This document shows, piece after piece, positions 1-7,700 of a stretch of 47,803 nt of DNA. The stretch lies in NCBI RefSeq assembly GCF_016583625.1, contig NZ_NRRN01000023.1:1-47803 (forward strand). Direction: 5' to 3'. Both the position numbers and the translations under genes were made by a program. The stretch is from Halorhodospira abdelmalekii. GTDB taxonomy: Bacteria; Pseudomonadota; Gammaproteobacteria; Nitrococcales; Halorhodospiraceae. Position 1 is the first letter of the stretch, and each line of letters starts with the position of its first letter. The notes under the pieces are model-generated. The model made no database searches, was not told the DNA's origin, and saw only the letters and a list, made by a program, of their open reading frames with translations.

Positions 1-65
1 TTCCAAGCCGTGCGGTACGCAATCCCCTTCTGTTTCGCCCACGCGCTTAACTTGGTACTCTTCAT
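1..65 (-). CDS. IS607-family serine recombinase (TnpA), N-terminus only, cut by window edge
   Basis: The reverse strand from an ATG at 65 reads MKSTKLSAWAKQKGIAYRTAW and then leaves the window. This 21-residue start matches, from memory of the family, the MerR-like DNA-binding head of IS607 resolvases/transposases (a pattern like MKLS-WAK-GI-Y-TAWRWF). Such proteins are small serine recombinases that move IS607 elements, usually paired with a downstream tnpB. The rest lies to the left of the window, so intactness and the presence of tnpB cannot be judged. No strong Shine-Dalgarno sequence is visible before the ATG. The family call rests on only 21 residues, but the pattern is distinctive. Confidence 0.65.
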   Translation of the reverse strand, partial: MKSTKLSAWAKQKGIAYRTAW

Positions 66-80
66 GCGGAGAATATTGGC

Positions 81-102
81 ATAGACAAGCATGTTCGTCT
101 AT
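81..102. repeat. Near-perfect 22-bp palindrome upstream of the IS607 tnpA start
   Basis: The sequence from 81 to 102 begins ATAGAC and ends GTCTAT, and its two 11-bp halves match at 9 of 11 positions. It lies 16 bp upstream of the recombinase ATG. It could be an operator or a recombinase-binding site at the element end; that role is an inference from position. Confidence 0.5.
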
Positions 103-158
103 CTATTTTTGCAACTGTTTGAACCCCTTATCGATTGAAGTTAAGGTGATAAATACGA

Positions 159-173
159 CCTACCGCCGGTAGG
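159..173. repeat. 15-bp perfect palindrome (CCTACCG-C-CGGTAGG)
   Basis: CCTACCG, one C, then CGGTAGG form a perfect inverted repeat. It lies in the non-coding stretch between the IS607 recombinase start and the 3' end of the secreted-protein gene. It may be a transcription stop for the minus-strand gene ending at 302 or part of the mobile-element end; it has no clear T-run. A second small hairpin (AGGGC-ACTC-GCCCT) lies near 234-248. The remainder of 66-301 shows no gene that I can support. Confidence 0.4.
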
Positions 174-301
174 CCATTACACGCAGCGGCTCAGCCACTA
201 CGATGTAATCCTGTGTTGTCCTTGTGGCCCCTCAGGGCACTCGCCCTACGGCTGCGATCCGTGCACCCGCATCACGGGCCTGCTGCGACACCCCACGACA
301 G

Positions 302-784
302 CTATGGCGTGATGAAGCCCCTGAAAGCCAAGCTGCCGAAGTACATACTCGATTCCACAGTAATCTCAAGGTTATGCCCGGTGAGCGTGTAGCTCGCGGA
401 GCGGCCGATCACATTGGGCACCGGCTGCTGATTGACGCCGGAGACGCTGGTCGACTTCGATGGCGCCTCGCCGCCAACCGCCAGGGCAATCGAGGCACCG
501 GATGTCGATGTCATGTAGGTTGCGGCAATGGCGGGAAGGCCCTCGGGTATGGTCTTGTTGGTTAAGGTTTTGCTGCTCGTCACGGTGTGAACCAAGTTGC
601 CATTGGCGTCGGCGAAGGACTCGGAGAGAGCCGCCGCCGTGGGCCCGAAGGTCAGTGTGCCGGCGGTGACCCGATCCATCTGAGATGCATCGAGGGCCAC
701 AGGACCAGCCGACGGCCCAGCAGCCAGACCGGCGGTTGAGAGACCGAGCATTGCGCAACCCAGAACTCGCGCGATCGTCGTCAT
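302..784 (-). CDS. Small secreted protein of unknown function with a post-signal LDxxxMDxVTAG motif
   Basis: The protein has 160 residues and I do not recognise its function. The ATG at 784 was chosen because AGGAG stands 8 bases upstream and a Sec-type signal peptide follows at once (MTTIARVLGCAMLGLSTAGLAA). The mature part opens with LDASQMDRVTAG, a short motif I recall from many small exported proteobacterial proteins, and the remainder is rich in Ser, Thr, Ala and Gly with no internal Cys, as in surface or extracellular proteins. A longer in-frame extension to 1021 exists but would place the signal peptide internally, so it was rejected. A sigma-54 promoter match lies about 130 bp upstream. 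The gene sits next to a mobile-element end and has no co-directional partner downstream. Confidence 0.7.
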   Translation of the reverse strand: MTTIARVLGCAMLGLSTAGLAAGPSAGPVALDASQMDRVTAGTLTFGPTAAALSESFADANGNLVHTVTSSKTLTNKTIPEGLPAIAATYMTSTSGASIALAVGGEAPSKSTSVSGVNQQPVPNVIGRSASYTLTGHNLEITVESSMYFGSLAFRGFITP

Positions 785-913
785 GGAACGGACTCCTATC
801 TTGTTCGGCAATGTTGTGAAGCAACCACCGCCCGGAAGGTCTGGTTGGCCGAAGCGGTCTTGCGCCAGCGATCCAGCATCGAGGCAGCTTTTCAAGGCTT
901 GCCAGCAGTAAAA

Positions 914-930
914 AGCAGGAACCGTGCCAA
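914..930 (-). promoter_or_regulatory. Sigma-54 (RpoN) -24/-12 promoter match
   Basis: The reverse strand reads TTGGCACGGTTCCTGCT. This fits the RpoN consensus TGGCACG-N4-TTGC with one mismatch and has the required GG-N10-GC spacing. Transcription would start near 903 and give a leader of about 120 nt before the secreted-protein gene (ATG at 784). A/T-rich tracts lie on both sides (about 931-965 and 907-914); the upstream one could suit IHF-assisted bending. The promoter call is by consensus only. Confidence 0.6.
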
Positions 931-1324
931 AAAATAACCTTTTGTTTTTGATTTGTTTTTTTAGGAGAAGAGCCGGGAGTGTATCTGCCGCGGAACACAT
1001 CCATTGGGGGAATAGGCGCACATCAGGCGCAAAAAGGGATAGAAGCCACGGCTTGAAGCGGTGACCGGCGCAATCGGCAAGCTGTACGGATCGGATACGG
1101 CTCTGGCGGGGGGCGCTTAGAGCAGAGGAGCGGGTTCAAGCGGGTATTTCAGGCAAACAGGCAGTTACGGCATGCAACGGCCGTATCGTGGGTGTTCAAA
1201 TTCTTGATATCACCCCAGAGTCCCACGCCGCCCCTCTCGAAGAGCGCCACTGAACGAGGCGCCCCGAGGGAAGGAAGATCAATGAATAAGGGGATGCAGC
1301 CGCACCGCGCACCCACAGCGCACG
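931..1324. other. Non-coding stretch upstream of the sigma-54 promoter
   Basis: No convincing gene is seen. The part near 931-965 is A/T-rich. TACGGC and GCCGTA around 1166-1186 form an inverted repeat with an 8-base loop, which could be a terminator for the TPR gene ending at 1325 or an enhancer-like site for an RpoN activator. Nothing decides between these. Confidence 0.4.
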
Positions 1325-3667
1325 CTACATAGCCGCCATCTGCACCTTGCCCAGCATGGTGTCGGCCTTCTCCCGCTCTTCGGCGGCCTCGCGGGTACCG
1401 AGTTCCTGTTCCAGCGCCGTGAAGACCTCGGCTAGGGCCTGGAAGTACGGCAAAGCGTCCTCCGGGGTGCGTGTTGCCAAAACAGCCATGCCGACACGCT
1501 CATTGGCCAATCCGTAGGCACGCCGCGCGGCCAAACCGCCGGGGGTTGCCGCCAGCTCGCGGGCAAGTTCGCGGCGTAACTCCAAGGCCTGGAAGTAGTG
1601 CGACAAGGCACCCTCAGGGCCATCGACCGCCTCAAGCACGCCGCCGTAGCGCTCCAAGGCCAAGGCCCAATCCTTGCGCGCCTCGGGGGTCAGGTGTTCG
1701 GCCGCCAACCGTTCGCGCAACTCGAGCGCCTTCTGGTAGTAGCTGAGTGCGGCCTCGGGCGATTGTGAGGTCTGCAGCGCGTAGCCGACACGACTCAGCG
1801 CGACGCTGTAGTCGCGGCGGGCGCGCACCGTTCCCTGCTCCTCGGCCAAGGTCTCGGCGATCTCACACCAGTGCTGATAGTAGGGCAGCGCGGCACTCGC
1901 CCCCTCCTCCTCCAAGATGGCATCGCCGAGGCGTTCGAGGGTAACCCCCCACTCGCGGCAGGTCTCGGCCTCTTCGGTGGTGCGGGCTGCCTCTTCGAGC
2001 AGCTCGATCGCCCGCCGGTAGGCCGGGATTGCCGCTCCTGGGCCACTGTGTTCGTAGAGCTGGTCACCACGCCGCGCCTGCTCCAGGCCACGATCGACCA
2101 GCGGCCGGCTCGGGTCTTCGGCGGCATCGTACGAGACCACGTGTCCCGGGGGGGCTGCTGCCAATTCGCCCACCCCTCCCCCGGGGGCGCCGCCGGCGTA
2201 GCCGGCACCGTAACCAGCGCTAGCGCCCGCTGCCCCGGTGTAGCCCGTCGCCGGAGCCCCCGCTCCGGTATAGGGCAGCGCCTGCTGAGCACCCCACGAG
2301 AGCTCCGACATCTCACGCTGGATCTGGGCAAACTGCGCCATCGCTTCACGTGCCAACTGCTGCGCTAGGCTCTGCGGCAACTGCGCCGGTAGTGCACCGC
2401 TGCCGTGAAGCTCCTCGCGCAGCTGCAGCGCCCGGCGAAAGTGTGGCAATGCTGCCTCAGTGCCAGCAACAGCCTCCAGGGCTCCGGCCAACCGGTCAAG
2501 CGCCTGCGCCCAGCGCAGACGGGCCTGCTGCCGGCTGCGTGCGGCCTGCCGCCGCTCGCGCACCTCGTGCAGGTGACGCTCAGCGGTCGACTCGCGCCGG
2601 CGTCCGGACGCCGTCTCAATCTCCGCCGAGAGCTCCGACTCGCTCCCTGCCCGGCCAGACTCCGACGCCGCAGCGGCCTCGCCGCCTTCGCCTGCGCCTT
2701 CACCATCGCTCTCATCGAGCGCTGTGGCCTCCTCAGCGAGTTCTTCGCAAAGCTCGACGGCATCGCGATAGTACGGCAGCGCACGGGCCGGACCGTCGCT
2801 GAGCTCAAGCACCCGGGCGAGGCGTTCGAGGGCCGCACTCCAATCCTCGCGCGCCTCATCGTCGCCGAGTTCAAGGGTCAAGTTTTCGGCGATCTCCTGC
2901 CACTGTTCATAGCAGGGCAGAGCCGCTGCTGGTCCCTCGACGGCAAAGAGGACGTCACCGAGACGTTCCAAAGCGTGCCCCCACTCGCGCTCGATCTCAC
3001 CCTCCGGCTGCCGGCGCGCCGCCTCCTCAAGGAGCTCGCTGGCCTCGCTGTAGGCGGCGATGGCCGCTTCAGCACCGCGCCGACGACGCAACTCATCGCC
3101 CTTGCGCAGCCACTTACGGGCGCGCTGCAGCAGCGTCGCGGCGGCATCGTGGGGCGACGACGAGCCCTCACTGCCCCGCCGGGCGACGGCCCGGCCCGGC
3201 ATTTCGACCGGCGAGTGGTCTGCGGTATGGGGCAAAGCGGGCGTCGGTGGCGCATTCGTGGCCTGATCCGGGACCGACTCTGGAGCCGACTCTGGGGCCG
3301 ACTCTGGGGCCGACTCTGGGGCCGACTCTGGGGCCTGAGCCGAGGCCGACTCTGGGGCGGTGTCTAGACTGGGTTCGGGAGCGCGCTGCGCACGCTGGGC
3401 CGACTGGGCTCGCTGCCCGCCCGGTTTGACCTCGGAGCGACGTCTCGGCGCCTGATCGCTGCGCACTGCCCCCGCAGCCTCTCCGCCCCGTTCCGCGGGC
3501 GCACTGGCGGCACCGCGATCAACCACCGCCTGCTGATACCAGCGACTGATGGTCTGCGCCGAGGGGGCATACTGCTTGGCCAACTCACGTGGGCTGTGCC
3601 CTTCACGCACCAACCCGATCAGCTTGCGTTGGAGTTGCGCCGAGTACTTGTGTCCGGATTGCGCCAT
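1325..3667 (-). CDS. Transposase-type helix-turn-helix fused to seven long TPR-like repeats
   Basis: The protein has 780 residues and no function I can name. Residues 6-48 resemble the helix-turn-helix of IS3/IS911 OrfA-type proteins, with SPRELAKQYAPSAQTISRWY as the recognition core. Residues 50-175 are low complexity and include seven 4-residue units, six of them APES-like, at 104-131. Two solenoid blocks follow, about 183-425 and 527-780, made of about 46-50-residue units. Each unit has the pattern (W/Y)xxALERxGxVLxxxxGPxAALPYYxxxxEIxExL and resembles long TPRs (TPR_12-like). A Gly/Tyr-rich linker (464-505) separates the blocks. There is no signal peptide or membrane segment, so it is probably cytoplasmic. 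It may be a DNA-bound scaffold or regulator using a domesticated transposase head; that is inference. The ATG at 3667 gives the complete helix-turn-helix. It has no operon partner. Confidence 0.8.
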   Translation of the reverse strand: MAQSGHKYSAQLQRKLIGLVREGHSPRELAKQYAPSAQTISRWYQQAVVDRGAASAPAERGGEAAGAVRSDQAPRRRSEVKPGGQRAQSAQRAQRAPEPSLDTAPESASAQAPESAPESAPESAPESAPESVPDQATNAPPTPALPHTADHSPVEMPGRAVARRGSEGSSSPHDAAATLLQRARKWLRKGDELRRRRGAEAAIAAYSEASELLEEAARRQPEGEIEREWGHALERLGDVLFAVEGPAAALPCYEQWQEIAENLTLELGDDEAREDWSAALERLARVLELSDGPARALPYYRDAVELCEELAEEATALDESDGEGAGEGGEAAAASESGRAGSESELSAEIETASGRRRESTAERHLHEVRERRQAARSRQQARLRWAQALDRLAGALEAVAGTEAALPHFRRALQLREELHGSGALPAQLPQSLAQQLAREAMAQFAQIQREMSELSWGAQQALPYTGAGAPATGYTGAAGASAGYGAGYAGGAPGGGVGELAAAPPGHVVSYDAAEDPSRPLVDRGLEQARRGDQLYEHSGPGAAIPAYRRAIELLEEAARTTEEAETCREWGVTLERLGDAILEEEGASAALPYYQHWCEIAETLAEEQGTVRARRDYSVALSRVGYALQTSQSPEAALSYYQKALELRERLAAEHLTPEARKDWALALERYGGVLEAVDGPEGALSHYFQALELRRELARELAATPGGLAARRAYGLANERVGMAVLATRTPEDALPYFQALAEVFTALEQELGTREAAEEREKADTMLGKVQMAAM
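3274..3357. repeat. Seven tandem 12-bp units within the TPR gene
   Basis: The unit CCGACTCTGGGG (plus strand) repeats head to tail from 3274. Units 2-5 and 7 are identical, unit 1 differs by one base, and unit 6 has diverged. On the coding strand each unit gives four residues (APES), so a gain or loss of units keeps the reading frame. Confidence 0.9.
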
Positions 3668-3693
3668 GGGTTACGGCCCTCTACTATGACTCG

Positions 3694-3717
3694 ATTCGTA
3701 TGGGTATTCGTATGGGT
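3694..3717. repeat. Two exact tandem copies of a 12-mer upstream of the TPR gene
   Basis: ATTCGTATGGGT occurs twice in a row at 3694-3705 and 3706-3717, about 30 bp upstream of the TPR-protein ATG. It may be a direct-repeat operator; only the repeat itself is seen. Confidence 0.6.
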
Positions 3718-3743
3718 ATGGCCTGGGCAACGTCGGCAAGGCT

Positions 3744-3791
3744 GGTGCGGTTGCCGCACCCGACCCGAGCGGCGAGGCTCGATCGTCGGGT
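3744..3791. other. Two adjacent stem-loops in the divergent intergenic region
   Basis: GGTGCGG-TTG-CCGCACC (3744-3760) is a perfect 7-bp hairpin. It overlaps an alternative fold with an outer stem ACCCGA/TCGGGT (3758-3763 and 3786-3791) and an inner stem CGAGC/GCTCG (3766-3770 and 3777-3781). The structures lie between the divergent TPR gene and the CbbY-like gene. They could belong to either leader; there is no T-run for a classic terminator. Confidence 0.4.
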
Positions 3792-3874
3792 AGTCTTAAT
3801 CGCCGAAAGCGCACTGAACGGGCTTCACCTTACCAACGACTCGATCATCCACTGGTATGGGGGCTATTGTACAC

Positions 3875-4606
3875 ATGCCGCAGGCGCTGCTGTTCGATGT
3901 CGACGGCACTTTGGCCGATACCGAGGGCGATGGCCATCGCCCGGCCTTCAATGCCACCTTTGCCGCTCACGGCCTCCCTTGGCACTGGGACCGGGAGCGT
4001 TATCGCCACCTGCTCGCTGAGGTGCCCGGCGGTCGCGAGCGCATTGTCTACGAACTCCGACGCAACCCGCCAACCACCCCGCTGCCTGAGCCCCTTGAGA
4101 CCTTCGCCGAAACGCTGCATCAGGAGAAGAACCAGCGCTACGCCGAGATCGTCCGCAGCGGCGCCATCCGCCCCCGAATGGGCATCTTGCGCCTGATCGC
4201 CGAGGCCCACGCCGCCGGCACAGCACTCGCCATTGTCACGACCAGCGCCCGCCGCAATGTCACCGCCCTGCTTGAGCACGCCTTTCCGCCGGCCCTCCAG
4301 GGCGTCTTTACGGTCATGGTCTGCGGCGAAGATGTCGCCGCCAAAAAACCCGACCCAGAGGCCTACCGGCTCGCCCTGGAACAACTCGGCCTCCCGGCAG
4401 CGGCGTGCTTGGCCGTCGAAGACTCGGTGAACGGCCTACGATCGGCGCGTGCTGCCGGACTCGCAACGCTGGTTACGCGCAATGAGTGGAGCGCCGGGGA
4501 CGACTTCTCCGGGGCACTCGCCGTCGTCGATCATCTCGATGAGCGCGGCGACGGTCATCCGGTGACTTTAGAGTGGCTTGCCGCGGCCCTCGCCGCCACC
4601 TCCTAG
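3875..4606 (+). CDS. CbbY-like HAD-superfamily sugar-phosphate phosphatase
   Basis: This is a HAD hydrolase of 243 residues. Motif I is FDVDGTLADTEGDGHRPAFN, which is nearly diagnostic of CbbY, a phosphatase encoded near RuBisCO genes in purple bacteria that removes the inhibitory xylulose-1,5-bisphosphate. Motif II is the VTTSAR region, the motif III lysine lies in AAKKPDPEAY, and motif IV is VEDSVNGLRSA. The cap domain is of the small helical type. The ATG at 3875 was preferred because it gives the family start MPQALLFDVDG; an ATG at 3857 would add six residues. The gene stands alone and converges on dnaE. No cbb operon is seen, so a general sugar phosphatase is also possible. Confidence 0.85.
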   Translation: MPQALLFDVDGTLADTEGDGHRPAFNATFAAHGLPWHWDRERYRHLLAEVPGGRERIVYELRRNPPTTPLPEPLETFAETLHQEKNQRYAEIVRSGAIRPRMGILRLIAEAHAAGTALAIVTTSARRNVTALLEHAFPPALQGVFTVMVCGEDVAAKKPDPEAYRLALEQLGLPAAACLAVEDSVNGLRSARAAGLATLVTRNEWSAGDDFSGALAVVDHLDERGDGHPVTLEWLAAALAATS

Positions 4607-4620
4607 CGCCGAGCTCTTTG

Positions 4621-4656
4621 TTACTCGCGGTTACTATGTTACCCGCGGTTACTATG
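4621..4656. repeat. 18-bp tandem duplication between cbbY-like gene and dnaE
   Basis: TTACTCGCGGTTACTATG is followed directly by TTACCCGCGGTTACTATG, with one mismatch. The duplication is non-coding and lies between two convergent genes. Confidence 0.7.
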
Positions 4657-4686
4657 GCCGACTCCAGGTTGCTTAGGATGGCTCCA

Positions 4687-4713
4687 GCGCCACACTCCGG
4701 GCGTGCCTGGCGC
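4687..4713. terminator. Possible bidirectional terminator hairpin
   Basis: GCGCCA (4687-4692) pairs with TGGCGC (4708-4713), and CAC/GTG pairs inside. It lies between the convergent cbbY-like gene and dnaE, where a terminator is expected. No T-run follows on either strand, so the call is weak. Confidence 0.35.
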
Positions 4714-4734
4714 ACCTGCACTTGAGCGCCCTGC

Positions 4735-7700
4735 TCAGCCACCGCCGCCTGGATACTCGATCCACGGCGGCTCGCCGAAGAGGCCTTCGAGGCCCTGCAG
4801 CAGTTCATCGCTCGGGCGCACGCTCCAGTGCCCATCGAAGAGCAGGCGTGCGACCGCCTGCGGATGGCGGTAGTGCACCTCAAGCCGGCTGCTCCCGCCG
4901 CCGTGGGCGCTGAGCAGCTCACGCAGCGGCAGTACCAGACCATTCGCGGCGCGCTGCGCGCTCACCGGCATGACCACCCGCCCCTTAGCTCGCTCGCGCG
5001 CTTGGGCGATATCGAGCACCTCTTCGCCAGTGATCCGATAGCCACCAGTAAAGTCGTCGTAGTCGAGCGTCCCGCAGACGACGAGCAGGGCGTCTTTGAT
5101 CACCACCCGGCGACAGCGGGCGAAGGCCTCGGGGAAGAGCACGACCTCAATGCGCCCGGTCCGATCGTCCAAGGTCATGGTAGCCAAGCGCCCACCCGTA
5201 GCGGTGTTGCGCACGCGCAGCGCCACGACGAGACCGGCGGCGATCACCCGCTTCCCGCGGTTGCGGCCGTAGCCATTGCCGGCGCCGCCGCCGGCACCAC
5301 CATTTCCGCCGCCGCTTGTAGCACCGAAGCCGGCGGCTAACCGGTGCAGACGATCGCTGGCCAGATACGGCAGCTCCTCCTCGTAGCGGTCGATCGGATG
5401 TCCAGTCAAATAGAGCCCGAGCGTCTCCTTCTCACCGGCCAGGCGCTCCTCCTCCGGCCACTCGGCCTGCTCGGCCACCGCCTCGGCTCGCTGCACCCGC
5501 TCGAGGGCCGGAGATTCAAGGCCACCGAAGAGATCGCCCTGGCCAACCGCCTGATTGCGCGAGACCTGTTCGGCGGCAGCCAATGCTGCCGGGATCTGCG
5601 CCATGGCACTGGCACGGTTCGGCACGAGTGAGTCGAGGCTCCCCGAGCGGCATAGCGCCTCTAAGACGCGCCGATTGGCCCGACCGGTATCGATGCGCCG
5701 GCACAGCTCAAAGAGGTCAGCAAAGGGACCGGAGCGCTCCCGCTCCCCGAGGATGGCATCGAGCGCCGACTCCCCGACCCCCTTGATGGCCCCGAGACCG
5801 TAGACGATCGTCGCCTCGTCGAGCGCTCGAAAGGCCTTATCGCTGCGGTTGATATCGGGCGGCAGCACCTCAAGACGCATCACCCGCGCCTCATCGAGGA
5901 AGGTGACGACCTTATCGGTGTTATCCATATCGGAGGAGAGCACTGAGGCCATGAAGGGCGCCGGATAGTGCGTCTTAAGCCAGGCGGTCTGGTAGGAGAG
6001 CAAGGCGTAGGCAGCCGAGTGGCTCTTGTTAAAGCCGTAGGCGGCAAAGCTCTCCATCAGATCGAAGATGCCGGCTGCCTTCTCCTCGGGGATCCCCTTT
6101 TGCTGCGCCCCGGCGATAAAACCGGCGCGCTGCTTCGCCATCTCTTCGGGCTTCTTCTTGCCCATGGCACGGCGCAGCAGATCGGCCTGACCGAGGCTGT
6201 AACCGGCCAATACCTGGGCGATCCGCTGCACCTGCTCCTGATAGAGGATCACCCCGTAGGTCGTCCCGAGCACCGGCTCGAGATCGGGGTGGTGGAGCTC
6301 GCGGTTCGGATAGCCGGCGATCTTGACTCGGCCGTGCTTGCGTTCGACGAACTCATCGGCCATCCCCGACTGCAGCGGCCCGGGTCGAAAGAGTGCGACT
6401 AGAGCGACGATCTCCTCGAAGCGATCGGGTTGCAACCGCTTGATCAGCTCCTTCATACCGCGCGATTCGAGCTGAAAGACGGCCGTCGTCGCGCAGCGCT
6501 TGAGCAACGCAAAGGTCGCTGGATCGTCGAGCGGCACAGCGTCGATGTCGAGCAGCGCCTCGTTGCGCTCTTGTCGCAGCCGATTGACCGCCTGCACCGT
6601 CCAGTCGATGATGGTCAGAGTGCGCAGGCCGAGGAAGTCGAACTTGACCAGCCCAACCGCCTCGACGTCGTCCTTATCGAAGTGCGTTGCGACCTTCCAC
6701 GATTCGGCCGCCCCGCGCTCATCGGGGTCGCAGTAGAGGGGAGAGAAGTCGGTCAGGTCGCTCGGGGCGATCACCACCCCACCGGCGTGCTTACCGACGT
6801 TGCGCGCCATCCCTTCGAGGCGCCGGGCGGTGTCGATCAGCTCGCGGACATCTTCGTTGTTGTCGTACTCGGCGCGCAGGTCCTCTTCCTGCTCCAGCGC
6901 CCGATCGAGCGTCATTCCCAACTCAAAAGGGATCAGCTTGGCGATGCGATCGACGTAGCCGTAGGCGTGTCCATGGACCCGACCGACATCGCGCACAACG
7001 GCGCGGGCGGCCATCGTGCCGTGGGTGGCGATCTGTGCCACCTTCTCGGCGCCGTAGCGCCGCGAGACGTACTCGATGACCTCGTCGCGGCGCTCCATGC
7101 AGAAGTCGATATCGAAATCGGGCATCGAGACCCGTTCCGGGTTCAAAAAGCGCTCAAAGAGCAGATCGTAGCGCAGCGGATCGAGGTTGGTGATACCGAG
7201 GGCGTAGGCGACCAGCGAACCGGCCCCCGAGCCGCGTCCCGGCCCGACCGGGATGGCGTTCTCCCGCGCCCAGCGGATAAAGTCGGCGACGATCAAAAAG
7301 TAGCCGGGAAAGCCCATCTGCTCGATGACGGCGAGTTCGTGATCGAGGCGCTGCTGATAGATCGACGCGACCTCATCGGGCTTCTCATCGGCGGCGACGC
7401 CGCGCTGCTCGAGGCGGTGAGCCAGTCCCTGTTCGGCTTCGCGGCGCAGCAGTGAGGCGACGGTCTCCCCTTCCGGCACCGGAAAATCGGGCAAATGGGC
7501 AGTGCCGAGCTCCAGATCGACACTGCAGCGCTCGGCGATATTTACAGTCGCTGCCAATGCCTCGGGCAGATCGGCGAAACGCTCGGCCATCTCGGCGGCA
7601 GTGGCGAAGTACTGCTGTGCGGTGTAGGGGCGGGAGCGGCGTGGATCGTCGAGGGTGCGCCCCTCGTGGATGCAGACTCGGACCTCGTGGACATCGAAGT

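Noticed and set aside
224-565. 113-codon plus-strand frame at the left end
   Set aside because: It runs antisense through the secreted-protein gene and has an Arg/Ala-rich composition typical of a shadow frame.
2405-3367. 320-codon open frame antisense to the TPR gene
   Set aside because: The repeats translate to LWGRLWGRLWG-type nonsense, while the minus frame gives a coherent repeat protein.
6430-7455. 341-codon open frame antisense to dnaE
   Set aside because: It is a shadow of the dnaE codons, which encode all polymerase motifs. The shadow has no recognisable domain or ribosome site.
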